Shown piece by piece: positions 34,510 through 44,670 of a DNA stretch of 64,000 nt. The notes beneath the pieces were generated by a model, which saw only the letters and a list, made by a program, of their open reading frames with translations, searched no databases and was not told where the DNA came from. How positions within the stretch are numbered: the first letter of the stretch is position 1; every line of letters begins with the position of its first letter. Made by a program: the position numbers and the translations under genes. This DNA comes from Shewanella psychromarinicola (lineage in GTDB: Bacteria; Pseudomonadota; Gammaproteobacteria; Enterobacterales; Shewanellaceae). Location: assembly GCF_003855155.1 (NCBI RefSeq), contig NZ_CP034073.1, forward strand, positions 248,001 to 312,000, in the 5' to 3' direction.

Positions 34510-34873
34510 ACGGTAGGCCGTCTGGATCACTGAAAAAGGTGTAGTATTTTCCGGTATATTCGTCGATACGGATCGGTTCAACCACCACATCATAAGCCTG
34601 CAAATGAACCACCACCGAGTTAATATCATCGACTTTAAACGCTAAATGACGCAAGCCTTGTGCTTCGGGATAACTGGGTCTTGGCGGCGCGCCATTAAAC
34701 GAAAATAATTCAATTTGACTGCCATCGGGTAAGGCTAAATCAAGTTTGTAAGAATCACGGGCTTGGCGGTAATGCTCAGCAATAATCTTAAGCCCTAAAA
34801 CTTGCGTATAAAACGCTTTTGAACGTGGGTAATCGGCACAAATAATCGCGACATGATGAATTCCGTTTAACAT
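34487..34873 (-). CDS. VOC/glyoxalase-family protein (YaeR/GloA2-like)
   Basis: 128 aa from ATG 34873, which has AAGGA at good spacing; the frame open to 34918 is rejected. MLNGIHHVAIICADY, SKAFYTQVLGL, YRQARDSYKLDL, QIELFSFNGAPPRPSYPEA, GLRHLAFKVDDI and FFSDPDGLPLELYQLN match E. coli YaeR along its whole length. The fold binds a metal through the conserved His and Glu residues, and related proteins handle glyoxal-type substrates or isomerisations. The stop codon and last codons lie inside the last unit of the 75-bp tandem array, so the array arose from this gene's 3' end. Confidence 0.9.
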   Translation of the reverse strand: MLNGIHHVAIICADYPRSKAFYTQVLGLKIIAEHYRQARDSYKLDLALPDGSQIELFSFNGAPPRPSYPEAQGLRHLAFKVDDINSVVVHLQAYDVVVEPIRIDEYTGKYYTFFSDPDGLPLELYQLN

Positions 34874-34924
34874 GGCTGTCCTTGTAAACCTATTTTTGGC
34901 AAAAAATGCTTTATACACAAAACA

Positions 34925-34960
34925 TAAAACCCTGATAGCGCAAGTCTATCAGGGTTTTAT
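34925..34960. terminator. Bidirectional terminator between phoX and the glyoxalase gene
   Basis: AAAACCCTGATAG, loop CGCAAGT, CTATCAGGGTTTT, with A and T runs on both sides. On the minus strand it terminates the phoX transcript. Confidence 0.85.
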
Positions 34961-35922
34961 CCTAGTTTACATATGGGCAATTTACATCAGCGAACGTTAG
35001 ATTGTCGCTAAGTAACCGCCCATTTATGGCTGCGGATTATATACCCACTTCACCACCATCATTTTTACGGATCATCACAGTTGCGGCACGTGGACGCACC
35101 AAAGTGCCAGCTGGTGTGGCTTGGTCAGCTTTATCAGAATATGGCCAGTTGCCAGGATGCTGAATATTAGCAAATACTGTGGTGTAGTCTGGCGTAATCG
35201 CAAAACCGGTGACTTCACAACCATTAGGGCCAACAAAGAAACGCTTAAGCTGGGTTTGGTTTTCAGCCGTTACCACTTGTTGGTTACCATCGGCATCAAG
35301 CATGGCCGAAGGTACAATCGCCAACATTTGATCGTTGGTTGCTTCAGTAACTTCAGAGGCACCGTTATCGGTTTGTACCCACAAAATACCCCGTTGATCG
35401 AACGCTACACCGTCTGGACTAGCAAACTGGTTTAAGTCCGTTAAGCCAGATAAATTTGTTTCGGCATCACCATCAGTAGGTGAACCAAAGACAAAGATAT
35501 CCCAGCTAAACTCAGTAGCCGAATCACCTTCATCCCAACGAATGACATGACCAAAGCTATTGTTTAAACGGGGATTGGCAACGTTAGTGCTGTCGGTACG
35601 CTTGGTATTGTTGGTCAACGTTAAGTAAACAGTGCCGGTAAACGGATCAACCGTTGTCCACTCTGGACGGTCCATCGGTGTCGCACCGACTAAATCCGCC
35701 GCGCCAGCAGTATTTAAGATAATCGCCGCTTGCGAATCAAAAGTACCAGCAAGGGTGCTACCGTCTGTCGTCACGCCATCTAATGTTAGCGGTAGCCACT
35801 CTCCGATACCGTCTTCAGTAAACTTAGCCACATATAAGGTCCCGGCATTCATGTACTTATCGCCTACCGTTAAGCGATTTGTGCTATTGGCATCGACGGG
35901 ATCCCATGCTGCGTCAGAGACA

Positions 35923-35930
35923 TATTTATA
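35923..35930. repeat. 8-bp target site duplication, left copy
   Basis: TATTTATA directly left of the element, repeated at 36905-36912. Confidence 0.9.
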
Positions 35931-36904
35931 CATGCCTATGCATCTGAGTCAGTTTTGGCCTATTCTTATAGTATAAATCAAGACTAGAAGTGAGATTTGC
36001 TATGAAAATGCCTGAAACGAGTTTTTTTGAATGGCAACGTCAATTCAGCGCTGAAATTGATTGCTTAAATCACATTAAGAAAATGAGATGGCCTAATGGT
36101 TTTGTTTGCCCTAGATGCTCTTGTGAGCATGCCTATGAGCTTACAACCCGCAATGTATATGAATGCAGTCAATGTCATAAACAAACATCGGTCACAGCAG
36201 ACACATTATTCCACGGTAGCCGTATTCCTATCACTAAGTGGTTTTGGGCAATCTACTTTTTAGGCTCAGATAAAGGCAGTATTTCAGCATTAAGATTGAG
36301 CAAGCACATTGAAGTTAATTGGCGAACGGCACGTTTGATATTAAGTAAGCTGAGAACGGCTATGGGCCATAGAGACAGCTTATATAGACTGTCAGGCGTT
36401 ATTGAAATTGATGATGCGTTAGTGGGTGGCAGAAGGAAGGGCAAGCGTGGACGTGGAGCAGAAGGTAAAACACCTGTTTTAGTTGCCGTTGAAAGCAAAG
36501 GAAAAAGAGCTGGATTTATTGCTATGCAGGCTGTGAATAGCGTTTGCCATGATAGTGTTGAAAAGTTCGTTGCCAAACACTTAACGAGACAGCAAAAAGT
36601 GCATACAGACGGCTTACCTGCGTTGAACATTATAGATAAGACTCAACAACATGAAGCGAGGGTTACCCCCAGTGAGCTTGTTGATGAATGGCTGCCTTGG
36701 GTTCATATTGCCATTGGTAACTTAAAGGCATTTTTACTTGGGACATTTCATGGTGTTTCAGGAAAGTACCTACAAGAATACCTGAGCGAGTTCTGTTATC
36801 GGTTCAATCGTAGACAAATGGAAAGAGAAATACCTAACAGATTGTTAAATTTGGCAATAATTCACACGCCAATACATTCTTACTGAGCCAACTGCATAGG
36901 CATG
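35931..36904 (+). mobile_element. IS1595-family insertion sequence, complete
   Basis: 974 bases. Its inverted ends both start CATGCCTATGCA, with further similarity inward. It is flanked by the 8-base duplication TATTTATA, the family's normal size. It carries one transposase gene with no visible defect. Confidence 0.93.
36002..36886 (+). CDS. IS1595-family transposase
   Basis: 294 aa from ATG 36002, preferred over an upstream GTG at 35990 by ribosome-site spacing. The N-terminal zinc ribbon (CPRCSCEH with CSQCHKQ) and the ISXO2-type catalytic domain (EIDDALVGGRRKGKRGRG, HTDGLPAL, and the downstream VHIAIGNLKAFLLGTFHGVS, where IGNLK stands in for the N-L-K region) match the family. Opposite strand to phoX. 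Apparently intact. Confidence 0.9.
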   Translation: MKMPETSFFEWQRQFSAEIDCLNHIKKMRWPNGFVCPRCSCEHAYELTTRNVYECSQCHKQTSVTADTLFHGSRIPITKWFWAIYFLGSDKGSISALRLSKHIEVNWRTARLILSKLRTAMGHRDSLYRLSGVIEIDDALVGGRRKGKRGRGAEGKTPVLVAVESKGKRAGFIAMQAVNSVCHDSVEKFVAKHLTRQQKVHTDGLPALNIIDKTQQHEARVTPSELVDEWLPWVHIAIGNLKAFLLGTFHGVSGKYLQEYLSEFCYRFNRRQMEREIPNRLLNLAIIHTPIHSY

Positions 36905-36912
36905 TATTTATA
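36905..36912. repeat. 8-bp target site duplication, right copy
   Basis: TATTTATA, identical to 35923-35930. Confidence 0.9.
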
Positions 36913-38336
36913 TAAATATTCAAAACGTGAATCATGGCCTGAGTAGAATGAAATGGGTTTGCCTTCTTCAAGCTTACCAAAGGCACAACCTTCATGGCGG
37001 AAGCGACCTAATGCAGTACGCTTAGTCGCGCGAGAGTTTGGATTGTATGGGTCAATTTCAACAATATAACCGTGGCCATTAGCTTCGTTACGGTAATCGT
37101 TCGCCGCGCTTGAGCCTGTTGGCGTGACATCAAAACGAGCAAACTCGTCTAAACGTTCGTCGTCATCACCGGCTAAATGGTTCCAGCCATAACGAGTATC
37201 AGAGGTAGAAATACCAATTCGAGTTTGTTGCTCGGTTAACGCGCCTTTATTAACAAAATATCCTGGCCAGTTTTCCTCACAGGTTAGATAAGTGCCCCAA
37301 GGCGTATAACCATTACCACAGTTATTTAAGGTACCGCGCGCTTGACTGCCGTCGGGAGAATAACGCGTTTCAAGGTATGAACTGTACGCTAACGGACCGG
37401 CGATATCCATCACGGTTGCGCCGGTGAAACGGCGGTTATGGCTGTCGTTTTCGACCACTTGCCATAGGTTGTTGACTAATTTAATCCGTACAACTGAAAT
37501 ACCATGGGCATTGATTTCTTTGCGGATTTCATCAATAACGCTGCGCTTACCATCAGCATCAAACGTTGGGCCGCTTGGGTGCAATGCATCTTGGTCGATG
37601 TATTCATGGTTGATACACAATAAACCGTCATCTGCCGCATCATTCAGCGGGAAGAAATGCATACCATCATGGTGCATCCCGACAGAGTTTGCTTGGTCTA
37701 TAGCGGTATTGCTGCCATCGGCTTTCCATGCTGCCGCTTTTGAATTTAATGGTGTTCCCCAAGGCGCTAGCACATAAGCTGAATATCCTGCAGGAACCAC
37801 CACAGCATCGGTTTTAGACCCTGCAATAGACTCAAAGCCTAATACCGCAGAACTCTGAATTGGTGCAACTGGCGCTGTAGCGGCACTAGGCGTTGTCGGG
37901 GTTTGCGCTGCGGTGTCGTTATCAGAACCACAAGCACTCAATCCGAATCCGCCAAACGCAGTCATCGCACTAAGGCCTAGACCACGCTTAACAAAATTAC
38001 GACGAGATAGATGATTATCCATCACTTCATTGAAAGGAGTATTTTTGCTGTTGTTAAAACGAGTTGGATCAAATGTCGCCTTGCTCATAAATTGTCCTTA
38101 GCTATGCTCTGAAAAAAAACGGATCAAATATTAGGTATAATTATTTGTTAATTAACATAAGCGTCTAATGTGACAACAAGGTACAAACTGGATGACAAAA
38201 ATGTGGCAATAAAAAGACAATCAGGATACCGCAGCATCTGATGACATCAATATACACACTCTAATTCTAATACTGGCGACTAACGACTAACGACAGATGA
38301 CTAAATACGAATATTAACGACTCATAAAAATAGATT

Positions 38337-39611
38337 TTAGCGTTTTTTAGCGCCAGTAGATGATGCCGCTAGGGCTTTTTTACGTGCTTGTTGTTTTAAT
38401 GCAGATTTAGTTGTTTTACGGGTAACCGGAGCGATCAAATTAAGGTCTGGCTCAAATCCGCCCAGCCATTGCTGCGGTAAACGGCGGTCTAAAAAGGCTT
38501 CGAGTTTAGTCAGTAACGGCTCGTCATCAACACTTAATAAGGTAATAGCTTGGCCTTGCTTACCCGCTCGGCCCGTTCGGCCGATCCGGTGTACATAGTC
38601 TTCAACTTGAAACGGTAATTCCATATTAACGACAAAATTTAACTCGTTAATGTCTAACCCTCTTGCAGCCACATCGGTGGCAACTAACGCGGTCACATCA
38701 CCCGCTTTAAAAGCAGCCAACACTTGTTCGCGCACGGCTTGAGTCAGATCAGCATGAAACGGTTCTGCAGCTACGCCAGCTTGCTTCATTTGCTTAACCA
38801 ATGCGTCTGCGCCTTGTTTAGTACGGCAAAATATCAAGCTTTGTTGCCAGCTTTCTTGGGCAATTAAATGACACAGCATGGCGCACTTTCGGTTGGCATC
38901 GACATTAAATACCCGCTCGACAATATGGCTAGCGGTGGTATTACGTTGTGCCACTTCAATCACTTGCGGCGAGCGCAATAAACGGCGACTAAAGCTGAGC
39001 ATACGATCATCTAAGGTGGCTGAAAATAATAGGGTTTGCCGTGTACTTGGCAAGCGCTTGAGTACCTCGACAATTTCATCTTTAAAGCCCATGTCCAGCA
39101 TGCGATCCGCTTCATCAAATACCAAATGGGTTAACTGCGACAACGACAATGCGCGCTTACGTAATAAGTCCAATAAACGCCCTGGTGTTGCTACAAGAAT
39201 ATCGGTGCCTGCGGCTAATTGTTGTACCTGAGCCCCAATACTCACCCCGCCATAAACCATCACACAGCCAATATCACTGCCTTTGGCGTATTGCTCGATA
39301 CTCAACTGTACCTGTTGGGCCAATTCGCGCGTGGGCACCAACACTAAACAGCTAATTACCGCTTTGGCGCTGGGTGTTTCTGCACCGCTATGGGGATCAA
39401 TAGATACATTACGTCGACTCAATATATTGTGCAGTATTGGTAACGCAAAGGCAGCCGTTTTACCGGTACCTGTTTGCGCTCCCGCCATCACATCTTTACC
39501 GCTTAAAATGACCGGAATAGCGCGTAATTGGATAGGGGTCGGTTGCTGATAATTGAGCTCAGCTAAGCGATTAACCAAAAAGGTATCTAATGATAACGCG
39601 GCAAAAGACAT
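38337..39611 (-). CDS. DEAD-box RNA helicase, RhlE-like
   Basis: 424 aa from ATG 39611 (GGAG upstream); the frame to 39626 is longer but lacks support. Motifs: Q motif PTPIQLRAIP, Walker A AGAQTGTGKTAAF, PTRELAQQ, TPGRLLDLL, FDEADRMLDMGF, SATLDD, ARGLDINELN and HRIGRTGRAGKQG. The C-terminal tail is short and basic (RKTTKSALKQQARKKALAAS), as in RhlE, with no DbpA-type RNA-binding domain. Presumed role is ribosome assembly or RNA turnover, often important at low temperature. It is monocistronic. Confidence 0.9.
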   Translation of the reverse strand: MSFAALSLDTFLVNRLAELNYQQPTPIQLRAIPVILSGKDVMAGAQTGTGKTAAFALPILHNILSRRNVSIDPHSGAETPSAKAVISCLVLVPTRELAQQVQLSIEQYAKGSDIGCVMVYGGVSIGAQVQQLAAGTDILVATPGRLLDLLRKRALSLSQLTHLVFDEADRMLDMGFKDEIVEVLKRLPSTRQTLLFSATLDDRMLSFSRRLLRSPQVIEVAQRNTTASHIVERVFNVDANRKCAMLCHLIAQESWQQSLIFCRTKQGADALVKQMKQAGVAAEPFHADLTQAVREQVLAAFKAGDVTALVATDVAARGLDINELNFVVNMELPFQVEDYVHRIGRTGRAGKQGQAITLLSVDDEPLLTKLEAFLDRRLPQQWLGGFEPDLNLIAPVTRKTTKSALKQQARKKALAASSTGAKKR

Positions 39612-39888
39612 ACAAACTCCAAACATGTGGATGGCCTGTTTACCACACTCATCCAGGTCAAAACAAAGGCTCTACGCTTTACTTGCCAGCATTCTCGTCA
39701 ATAAAAGTGGCGCTTAAATGTGATGTTGAGCACATCTCAAGTACGTTAGGCTTATGGCGAAAGATAATACTTGACTAAAAAAGTAGGAATTATACAATTA
39801 AATACATGCAAATAATAAGCATGTTTAGCTTTCGTCATAAGCTTTCACCACGAAATTCCACCAAGTGACTCTATTACGAGGTATTACC

Positions 39889-40071
39889 ATGAGTTTTTCA
39901 ATTAGCGGTATTTTCAAGCCAGCCAAGCAAACTGAACCTGTTAGCAATGTGGCACCTAAAGCCGATGACACGAATGCAACAGAAACCAAAGCGCCTCAAA
40001 CTGAAAACACTGCCAAAAAAGAAGGTAATGGTGGCAGTTGTTGTGGTGGATGTGGCGGCAGCAATCATTAG
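39889..40071 (+). CDS. Small protein with CCGGCGGS C-terminal motif
   Basis: 60 aa from ATG 39889, preceded by GAGG. The middle is hydrophilic and disordered (NATETKAPQTENTAKKEG), and the C-terminus is GGSCCGGCGGSNH. It resembles the CCGSCS-type family of tiny Cys/Gly-tailed proteins found in gammaproteobacteria, whose function is unknown. The Cys pairs suggest metal or thiol binding. It is divergent from the helicase and convergent with the GNAT gene. Confidence 0.78.
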   Translation: MSFSISGIFKPAKQTEPVSNVAPKADDTNATETKAPQTENTAKKEGNGGSCCGGCGGSNH

Positions 40072-40082
40072 TCCACTAAATG

Positions 40083-40568
40083 TTAAACGTTACCACGTCT
40101 GAATAAACGTAAATTGTCTTTACTGATGAGTTGCGAATACTGCGCTGTAACGTCGAAAAAGCCATTGGCATACGCTACTGCTACTGAGCCTTGGTTCTGT
40201 TTATCGATATAAGCAAAAACAGGGCTCGAAATAAATTCCTTTAAAAACATTTCCACTGCTTTGGTGGCAATGCCCTTGCCCCAATGTTCACGTCCAATCC
40301 AATACCCCACTAAACGCATTTGCGGGTCGGTCTTTGCGGCTGAGTCGGTATTAATCCACGATACGACATTACCCACTAAAACATCATCTATCCAAATCCC
40401 TTGTGCTATAGCCTTTTCATTAGCCAATACTTTTTGCTGCCAATGCAGGTTAAAAGCTTTACGTTTACGCGCCGGAAAATCTGCCATTTTATTAGCAATA
40501 GGGTCGTGTTCAAATTCAAACAATATATCTAAATCCGCTTCAGTAATGGGATGAAGAGAAATATTCAT
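40083..40568 (-). CDS. GNAT-family N-acetyltransferase (RimJ/RimL type)
   Basis: 161 aa from the ATG at 40568 (AAAGG upstream). The frame is open to 40607 but without a ribosome site. The GNAT fold is visible: ISLHPITEADLDILFEFEHD at the start, then VGYWIGREHWGKGIATKAVE, containing the acetyl-CoA-binding R/Q-x-x-G-x-G/A-like loop, and AYANGFFDV near the end. The substrate is unknown; relatives acetylate ribosomal-protein N-termini or small amines. Confidence 0.83.
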   Translation of the reverse strand: MNISLHPITEADLDILFEFEHDPIANKMADFPARKRKAFNLHWQQKVLANEKAIAQGIWIDDVLVGNVVSWINTDSAAKTDPQMRLVGYWIGREHWGKGIATKAVEMFLKEFISSPVFAYIDKQNQGSVAVAYANGFFDVTAQYSQLISKDNLRLFRRGNV

Positions 40569-40884
40569 TTCAGGTTCGCCTTTTCTATGTTGTGTCACCA
40601 AGATCATTTATATTATATATAACCTCAAATCTGTATAAGAGATGAGATCAATCGTTAAAAAAACGGGTTTATTTCAAGTCTTCAATCTCAAACTTGCCAT
40701 GTGTTTTGCTAACATAGCGTATTGACGCATCAATAGCAGGCCTATTGTAAGCCGATACACCTTAGATCGCGAAACAAAGGGCTGTTTAATAAACAATTAT
40801 TATCCAGTATTGAGGTTATTACTCTCATTTATCGACACGCTTGACGATGAATTATCGTATCAAGATGCATTAAAGGATGACAGG

Positions 40885-41325
40885 ATGAAAAGCATTAAAA
40901 CGTGGCAATGGTTAGGCTTTGCTGGCCTTTTACCTTTTATTATTCTCAGTGTGTTGGCGTTCAATCATAGTCTATTAGCACCCGAACATACTATATTGGG
41001 ATTTGTGAGCTACAGTGCCATTATTTTAAGTTTTGTTGCCGGTTCACTTTGGGGCAAAGCGGTAATCTTAACCTTAGATGACAATATCGCTAAGTTACTT
41101 ATTATTAGTAATATTATCGCACTCGCAAGCTGGATTGCACTGTTAACTCCGTTTGTATTATCCGCGCTTATTCTGCTCGCTAGTGGTCATCTGTATTTAT
41201 TATATGTTGAATTTAAAGCCAAACAATTATCAACCACCAACGGCTATCTCACATTACGCACAATATTAACCTCTGTCGCCGTAACATGCCATGTGGTTGT
41301 CATGCTCAGTCTGTTAGGCGTTTAG
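40885..41325 (+). CDS. DUF3429 family membrane protein
   Basis: 146 aa from ATG 40885; the frame extends upstream to a TTG at 40810 but those codons look non-coding. WQWLGFAGLLPFIILSVLAF, GFVSYSAIILSFVAGSLWG and four or five helices in total match DUF3429 proteins. No function is established. It is an isolated gene between the GNAT and PBP genes. Confidence 0.8.
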   Translation: MKSIKTWQWLGFAGLLPFIILSVLAFNHSLLAPEHTILGFVSYSAIILSFVAGSLWGKAVILTLDDNIAKLLIISNIIALASWIALLTPFVLSALILLASGHLYLLYVEFKAKQLSTTNGYLTLRTILTSVAVTCHVVVMLSLLGV

Positions 41326-41407
41326 CAAAAGATTAAATCGAATAACAAGCCTATGCAGCTAAGCATGAGCTTTTTATTTGTCACACAAAATAGCTCAACT
41401 CAAAAAC

Positions 41408-44400
41408 TTATAAGCCAGTTTGACACTGCTCTTGCTGGTTTATCATCGGTGATAAAATAGGCATCATGCCTTTAAGCACTTGTAATGGCAGTGCTGAAGT
41501 AAAGCTAAAGTCGTCAGCTTTCTCCCCTGGCACAAACGCCGTTAGGGTACCAAAATGATGATCGCCTAAATAGAACACAAACGTCGCAGTGCGGTTAATG
41601 GCCGTTGAAGACACTTTGCGGCCATTACGAATTTCAGTCGCTATGCGGTTATCACCCGTACCGGTTTTGCCGCCCATAACCACAGGTTGGCCGTTGTTAT
41701 CCAACAAGCTACCTTTGAGCCTTCTGGCAGTACCATTTTCAACCACATTTGCCAGCGCCCGCTTTAACGCGCGGGCCACTTCTTGATGCATTACGCGGGT
41801 GATCATTTGCTTGTCGTTGACTAGCGTCACTTCGTAAGGCGTGTCTTTAGCAAACTGTAATTCATCAATTCTGACCGTTGGGTAACGATAACCATCATTT
41901 TGAATAATGCCCATTAGCTCAGCCAGCGCCGCAGGTCTATCACCCGAGCTACCTAATGCAGACCCCAATGACGGTACCATGTATTCAAACGGATAACCCA
42001 TTCTTACCCAACGTTGGTGAATGCTTAAAAAGGCCTCGACCTCTAACATCACTTGAATACGCACATCGCGTGCATTTTGATGGCGGGTTCGAAATAACCA
42101 ACGATACACTTCTTGTAATTGCGGTTGCGCGTCTTCTAACACTTGGCTCAGGCCGGTTTCTGGGTAGTCATTTAAATAGCGCAATACCCACAGTTCTAAC
42201 GGATGCACCCGAGCAATATAACCTTGATCCGCAAGGTTGAATTTATCTTCACCGTATTTGTTGTACAGCAGATTAATTTGTTTCTCGCTAAAGTCTTTTG
42301 CGGGTAAGCGTTTGACTAAAAAGGCCTTTAACTCTTGGACGCCATCGTAGGGTTTTAAATAGCGATAAACAGCCGTTAACTTATGATCTTGTTGTTGAAT
42401 CCCGTCAAACAACACCTCAAGGCGTTGCTCTGGGGCCAGCTGACGATATTTGCGATAAAAACGTTTTACAAACGAACTGCCTTCACGTTTAGCAAACGCT
42501 TTGAGGTATTCTTCACGACGAGGATCTTTGTCGTTACGCAATAACTGCGACACACTGCCTTCGCTGTTATAACTACTGCTGTAATTAACAATGTCTTGCA
42601 TTAGCCGCACAAATGGCAAGTTTATTGACTCTTGTAATGCCTGATATAACGTTGGTACGCGACTGTTTTCTTTGCTATTAAAATTATTAAATACATGTAA
42701 ACCACCACCAGTGAAAAAACGCTCATTTGGTGAGGCCGAATACTCACGCAGTAAGGCTGCATCCAACATCCGGGTTAAATTGCGATCTCGAGTCGTCATC
42801 AAATAATCGACGACCCAACGCGTAATGTGGTCTTTACGTTCCACATCCACTTGGCGCAAATCAGCCACCGTCATGGCCGAAAAACGCTGTTGTAACTCGG
42901 CAATAATGTCTAAATATGTGGCTAACACCCGTAATTTAGCCGTTGAACCTAGCTCCAATTTACTGCCTTCATTGATATCAAACGGCTGATCAATACTGTC
43001 GGTTTGAATGCGAACGCGGTTGGCACTGTCGGTACTCTCGTACAACGTAAAACTGTACAGTACTTTATCTAACTGTTGCACGGACAGTAAACGCTCACCC
43101 AGCAATCCAATACGCTCAGCGGTTGGCTCAGAGGCTAAGCTGCGTAAGTAATCGCTAACTTGTTGCTGTATATCACCATGGAACGTGCTGTTAATCGCTA
43201 AGTCGTAGCGATTTAAATCATACAAACTTAACCCCAGCATCCCAGCAGTACGAATTCGTACCGCATTAATACCTTTATTGTTAGATACGTTAGTGGTTGC
43301 TAACTTACTGGTATTAAATTGCAATGTTTGCTCAAGTGCCGACACCATTAGTTGCGTTTCAATCAGACCATCACTGCCCAATAAACGTAAATAACTGTCT
43401 ACTAACGATTCTAAATTGTCATGGCCTTGAAGTAAGTAATACGACGGCCGACGCTGGGCTATCATTAATGCCACGACTTGACGAAACACCTTGCCGCGCT
43501 GTGCCGCATTTTGTTGAGTATGATGGCTCAATAATAATTGATTAGCCTGATTAAAATCAGTTTTGAACCACGCCCATAAACCATCACCAATACCATGGAC
43601 TTCACCAAAACCGGGAGCTGATGATAATGGTACTGTGTTGAGATAATCTTGTACGATGCGTTGACGAGCGCCAATGGTGCTTTCACCTTGCTGATACACT
43701 CGCACTATTGCGGAACCAATTTGCAATAGCTTATCTTTGATACTCAAGGTTAGACCATGATTAGAATGTCTAAATTTTTCAATTTGAGTCGCTAAAGTAC
43801 TGCCTCCCGCTTTAGACATATCAGCCCCGAAACTGCCAGCAACTTGGCTCGCGCCAGCCAGCACAAACCGAGGCCAGTCAACCACAGGATTATAGTTAGC
43901 TTCTGGACTCAACATTTCGCGGTTTTCAATAAACAATAGTGTGTTAATGACTTGATAGGGGATCTTATCTTGGTGTTGATAAACACGTTTAGGATATGAG
44001 AAATCGAATACCGTCATGTCACGGCAATCTTTTATCGATAAGCCTGATTGTGCTTTTTCATGATACGGCGGGAAAAAACCCATGTTGGTATAATCCATCA
44101 ACATCGGTGAAAACGCCACTTGCTGAGTAATTTGATAATTACGCTCAATTAAGCGGGCTATTTTCTGCGGTAATTGGCTATAACCATGGCGATCATCAAA
44201 CGGGCCATATTTAGGGTAAATTACCGCATTACTGCGATAATCACGTAATGTATAGGTTAATTTGGTGGCATATTGATGCAAAAAATAAGATTGATAATAC
44301 GATGTCCGCACCTCAAATTCGACGAGATAAGCCGTTGCTAACAATAATACTATGAATAACCAACCCGCTTTACTGCGACGAACCGGAGTCGGTTTGGCGG

Positions 44401-44455
44401 AAGATGTATTAGGTCGAAAATTATCAAACTGACTGTCAGGATGTGGACTAGACAC
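41408..44455 (-). CDS. Class A penicillin-binding protein-like bifunctional glycosyltransferase/transpeptidase
   Basis: 1015 aa, larger than typical PBP1A/1B. One N-terminal transmembrane helix (about 31-48) follows a basic cytoplasmic segment. The GT51 domain has FIENREMLSP with catalytic Glu (177 or 180) and GGSTLATQIEKFRHS (217-231). The transpeptidase part shows SxxK as S504-T-A-K507 and KTG at 930-932 (GGKTGTGDN). The region between them (about 520-900) is unusually long, with charged helical stretches, and a standard SxN motif was not found by eye. It would polymerise and perhaps cross-link peptidoglycan in the periplasm. It is monocistronic; its closest class is uncertain. Confidence 0.82.
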   Translation of the reverse strand: MSSPHPDSQFDNFRPNTSSAKPTPVRRSKAGWLFIVLLLATAYLVEFEVRTSYYQSYFLHQYATKLTYTLRDYRSNAVIYPKYGPFDDRHGYSQLPQKIARLIERNYQITQQVAFSPMLMDYTNMGFFPPYHEKAQSGLSIKDCRDMTVFDFSYPKRVYQHQDKIPYQVINTLLFIENREMLSPEANYNPVVDWPRFVLAGASQVAGSFGADMSKAGGSTLATQIEKFRHSNHGLTLSIKDKLLQIGSAIVRVYQQGESTIGARQRIVQDYLNTVPLSSAPGFGEVHGIGDGLWAWFKTDFNQANQLLLSHHTQQNAAQRGKVFRQVVALMIAQRRPSYYLLQGHDNLESLVDSYLRLLGSDGLIETQLMVSALEQTLQFNTSKLATTNVSNNKGINAVRIRTAGMLGLSLYDLNRYDLAINSTFHGDIQQQVSDYLRSLASEPTAERIGLLGERLLSVQQLDKVLYSFTLYESTDSANRVRIQTDSIDQPFDINEGSKLELGSTAKLRVLATYLDIIAELQQRFSAMTVADLRQVDVERKDHITRWVVDYLMTTRDRNLTRMLDAALLREYSASPNERFFTGGGLHVFNNFNSKENSRVPTLYQALQESINLPFVRLMQDIVNYSSSYNSEGSVSQLLRNDKDPRREEYLKAFAKREGSSFVKRFYRKYRQLAPEQRLEVLFDGIQQQDHKLTAVYRYLKPYDGVQELKAFLVKRLPAKDFSEKQINLLYNKYGEDKFNLADQGYIARVHPLELWVLRYLNDYPETGLSQVLEDAQPQLQEVYRWLFRTRHQNARDVRIQVMLEVEAFLSIHQRWVRMGYPFEYMVPSLGSALGSSGDRPAALAELMGIIQNDGYRYPTVRIDELQFAKDTPYEVTLVNDKQMITRVMHQEVARALKRALANVVENGTARRLKGSLLDNNGQPVVMGGKTGTGDNRIATEIRNGRKVSSTAINRTATFVFYLGDHHFGTLTAFVPGEKADDFSFTSALPLQVLKGMMPILSPMINQQEQCQTGL

Positions 44456-44670
44456 AAACTCTCCATGTAACGCATAAAATCACAATAATGCACCATTATA
44501 CTTTTGGTTGAGATGTTCAACACATAGCGGATCTAATTTGTGATAATTTTATCAGATGGATAAAGCCATTAGATATAGACAAAATAACTAAATACTGTTT
44601 TTTTAAGCCTTTATTGCCACAATATCGGTGTTTTTATATAAAAGCCCTTACCGCTAATTTAAGGATTATT

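Larger units (their letters stand above)
35037..38088 (-). pseudogene. phoX: PhoX-family alkaline phosphatase, interrupted by an IS1595-family element
   Basis: The 5' part (36905-38088) and the 3' part (35037-35930) are two halves of one gene. Removing the element and one copy of the 8-base duplication rejoins LYK and YVSDAAW in frame and gives a 689-residue PhoX. The N-terminus has a twin-arginine motif (SRRNFVKRG) before a hydrophobic stretch ending LSACG, so export by Tat is expected. PhoX motifs include NHEYIDQDALHP, LTCEENWPGYF, RHEGCAFG and DGVAFDQRGILWVQTDNG. Such enzymes are Ca/Fe-dependent phosphomonoesterases. A truncated N-terminal product with a few IS-encoded residues could still be made, but without the C-terminal part it should be inactive. 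No other lesion is seen, so the insertion looks recent. Confidence 0.9.

Noticed and set aside
35037..35933. Stand-alone gene starting MYKYVSDAAW
   Set aside because: It is the 3' half of phoX. Its apparent start codon is made by the target duplication and IS end.
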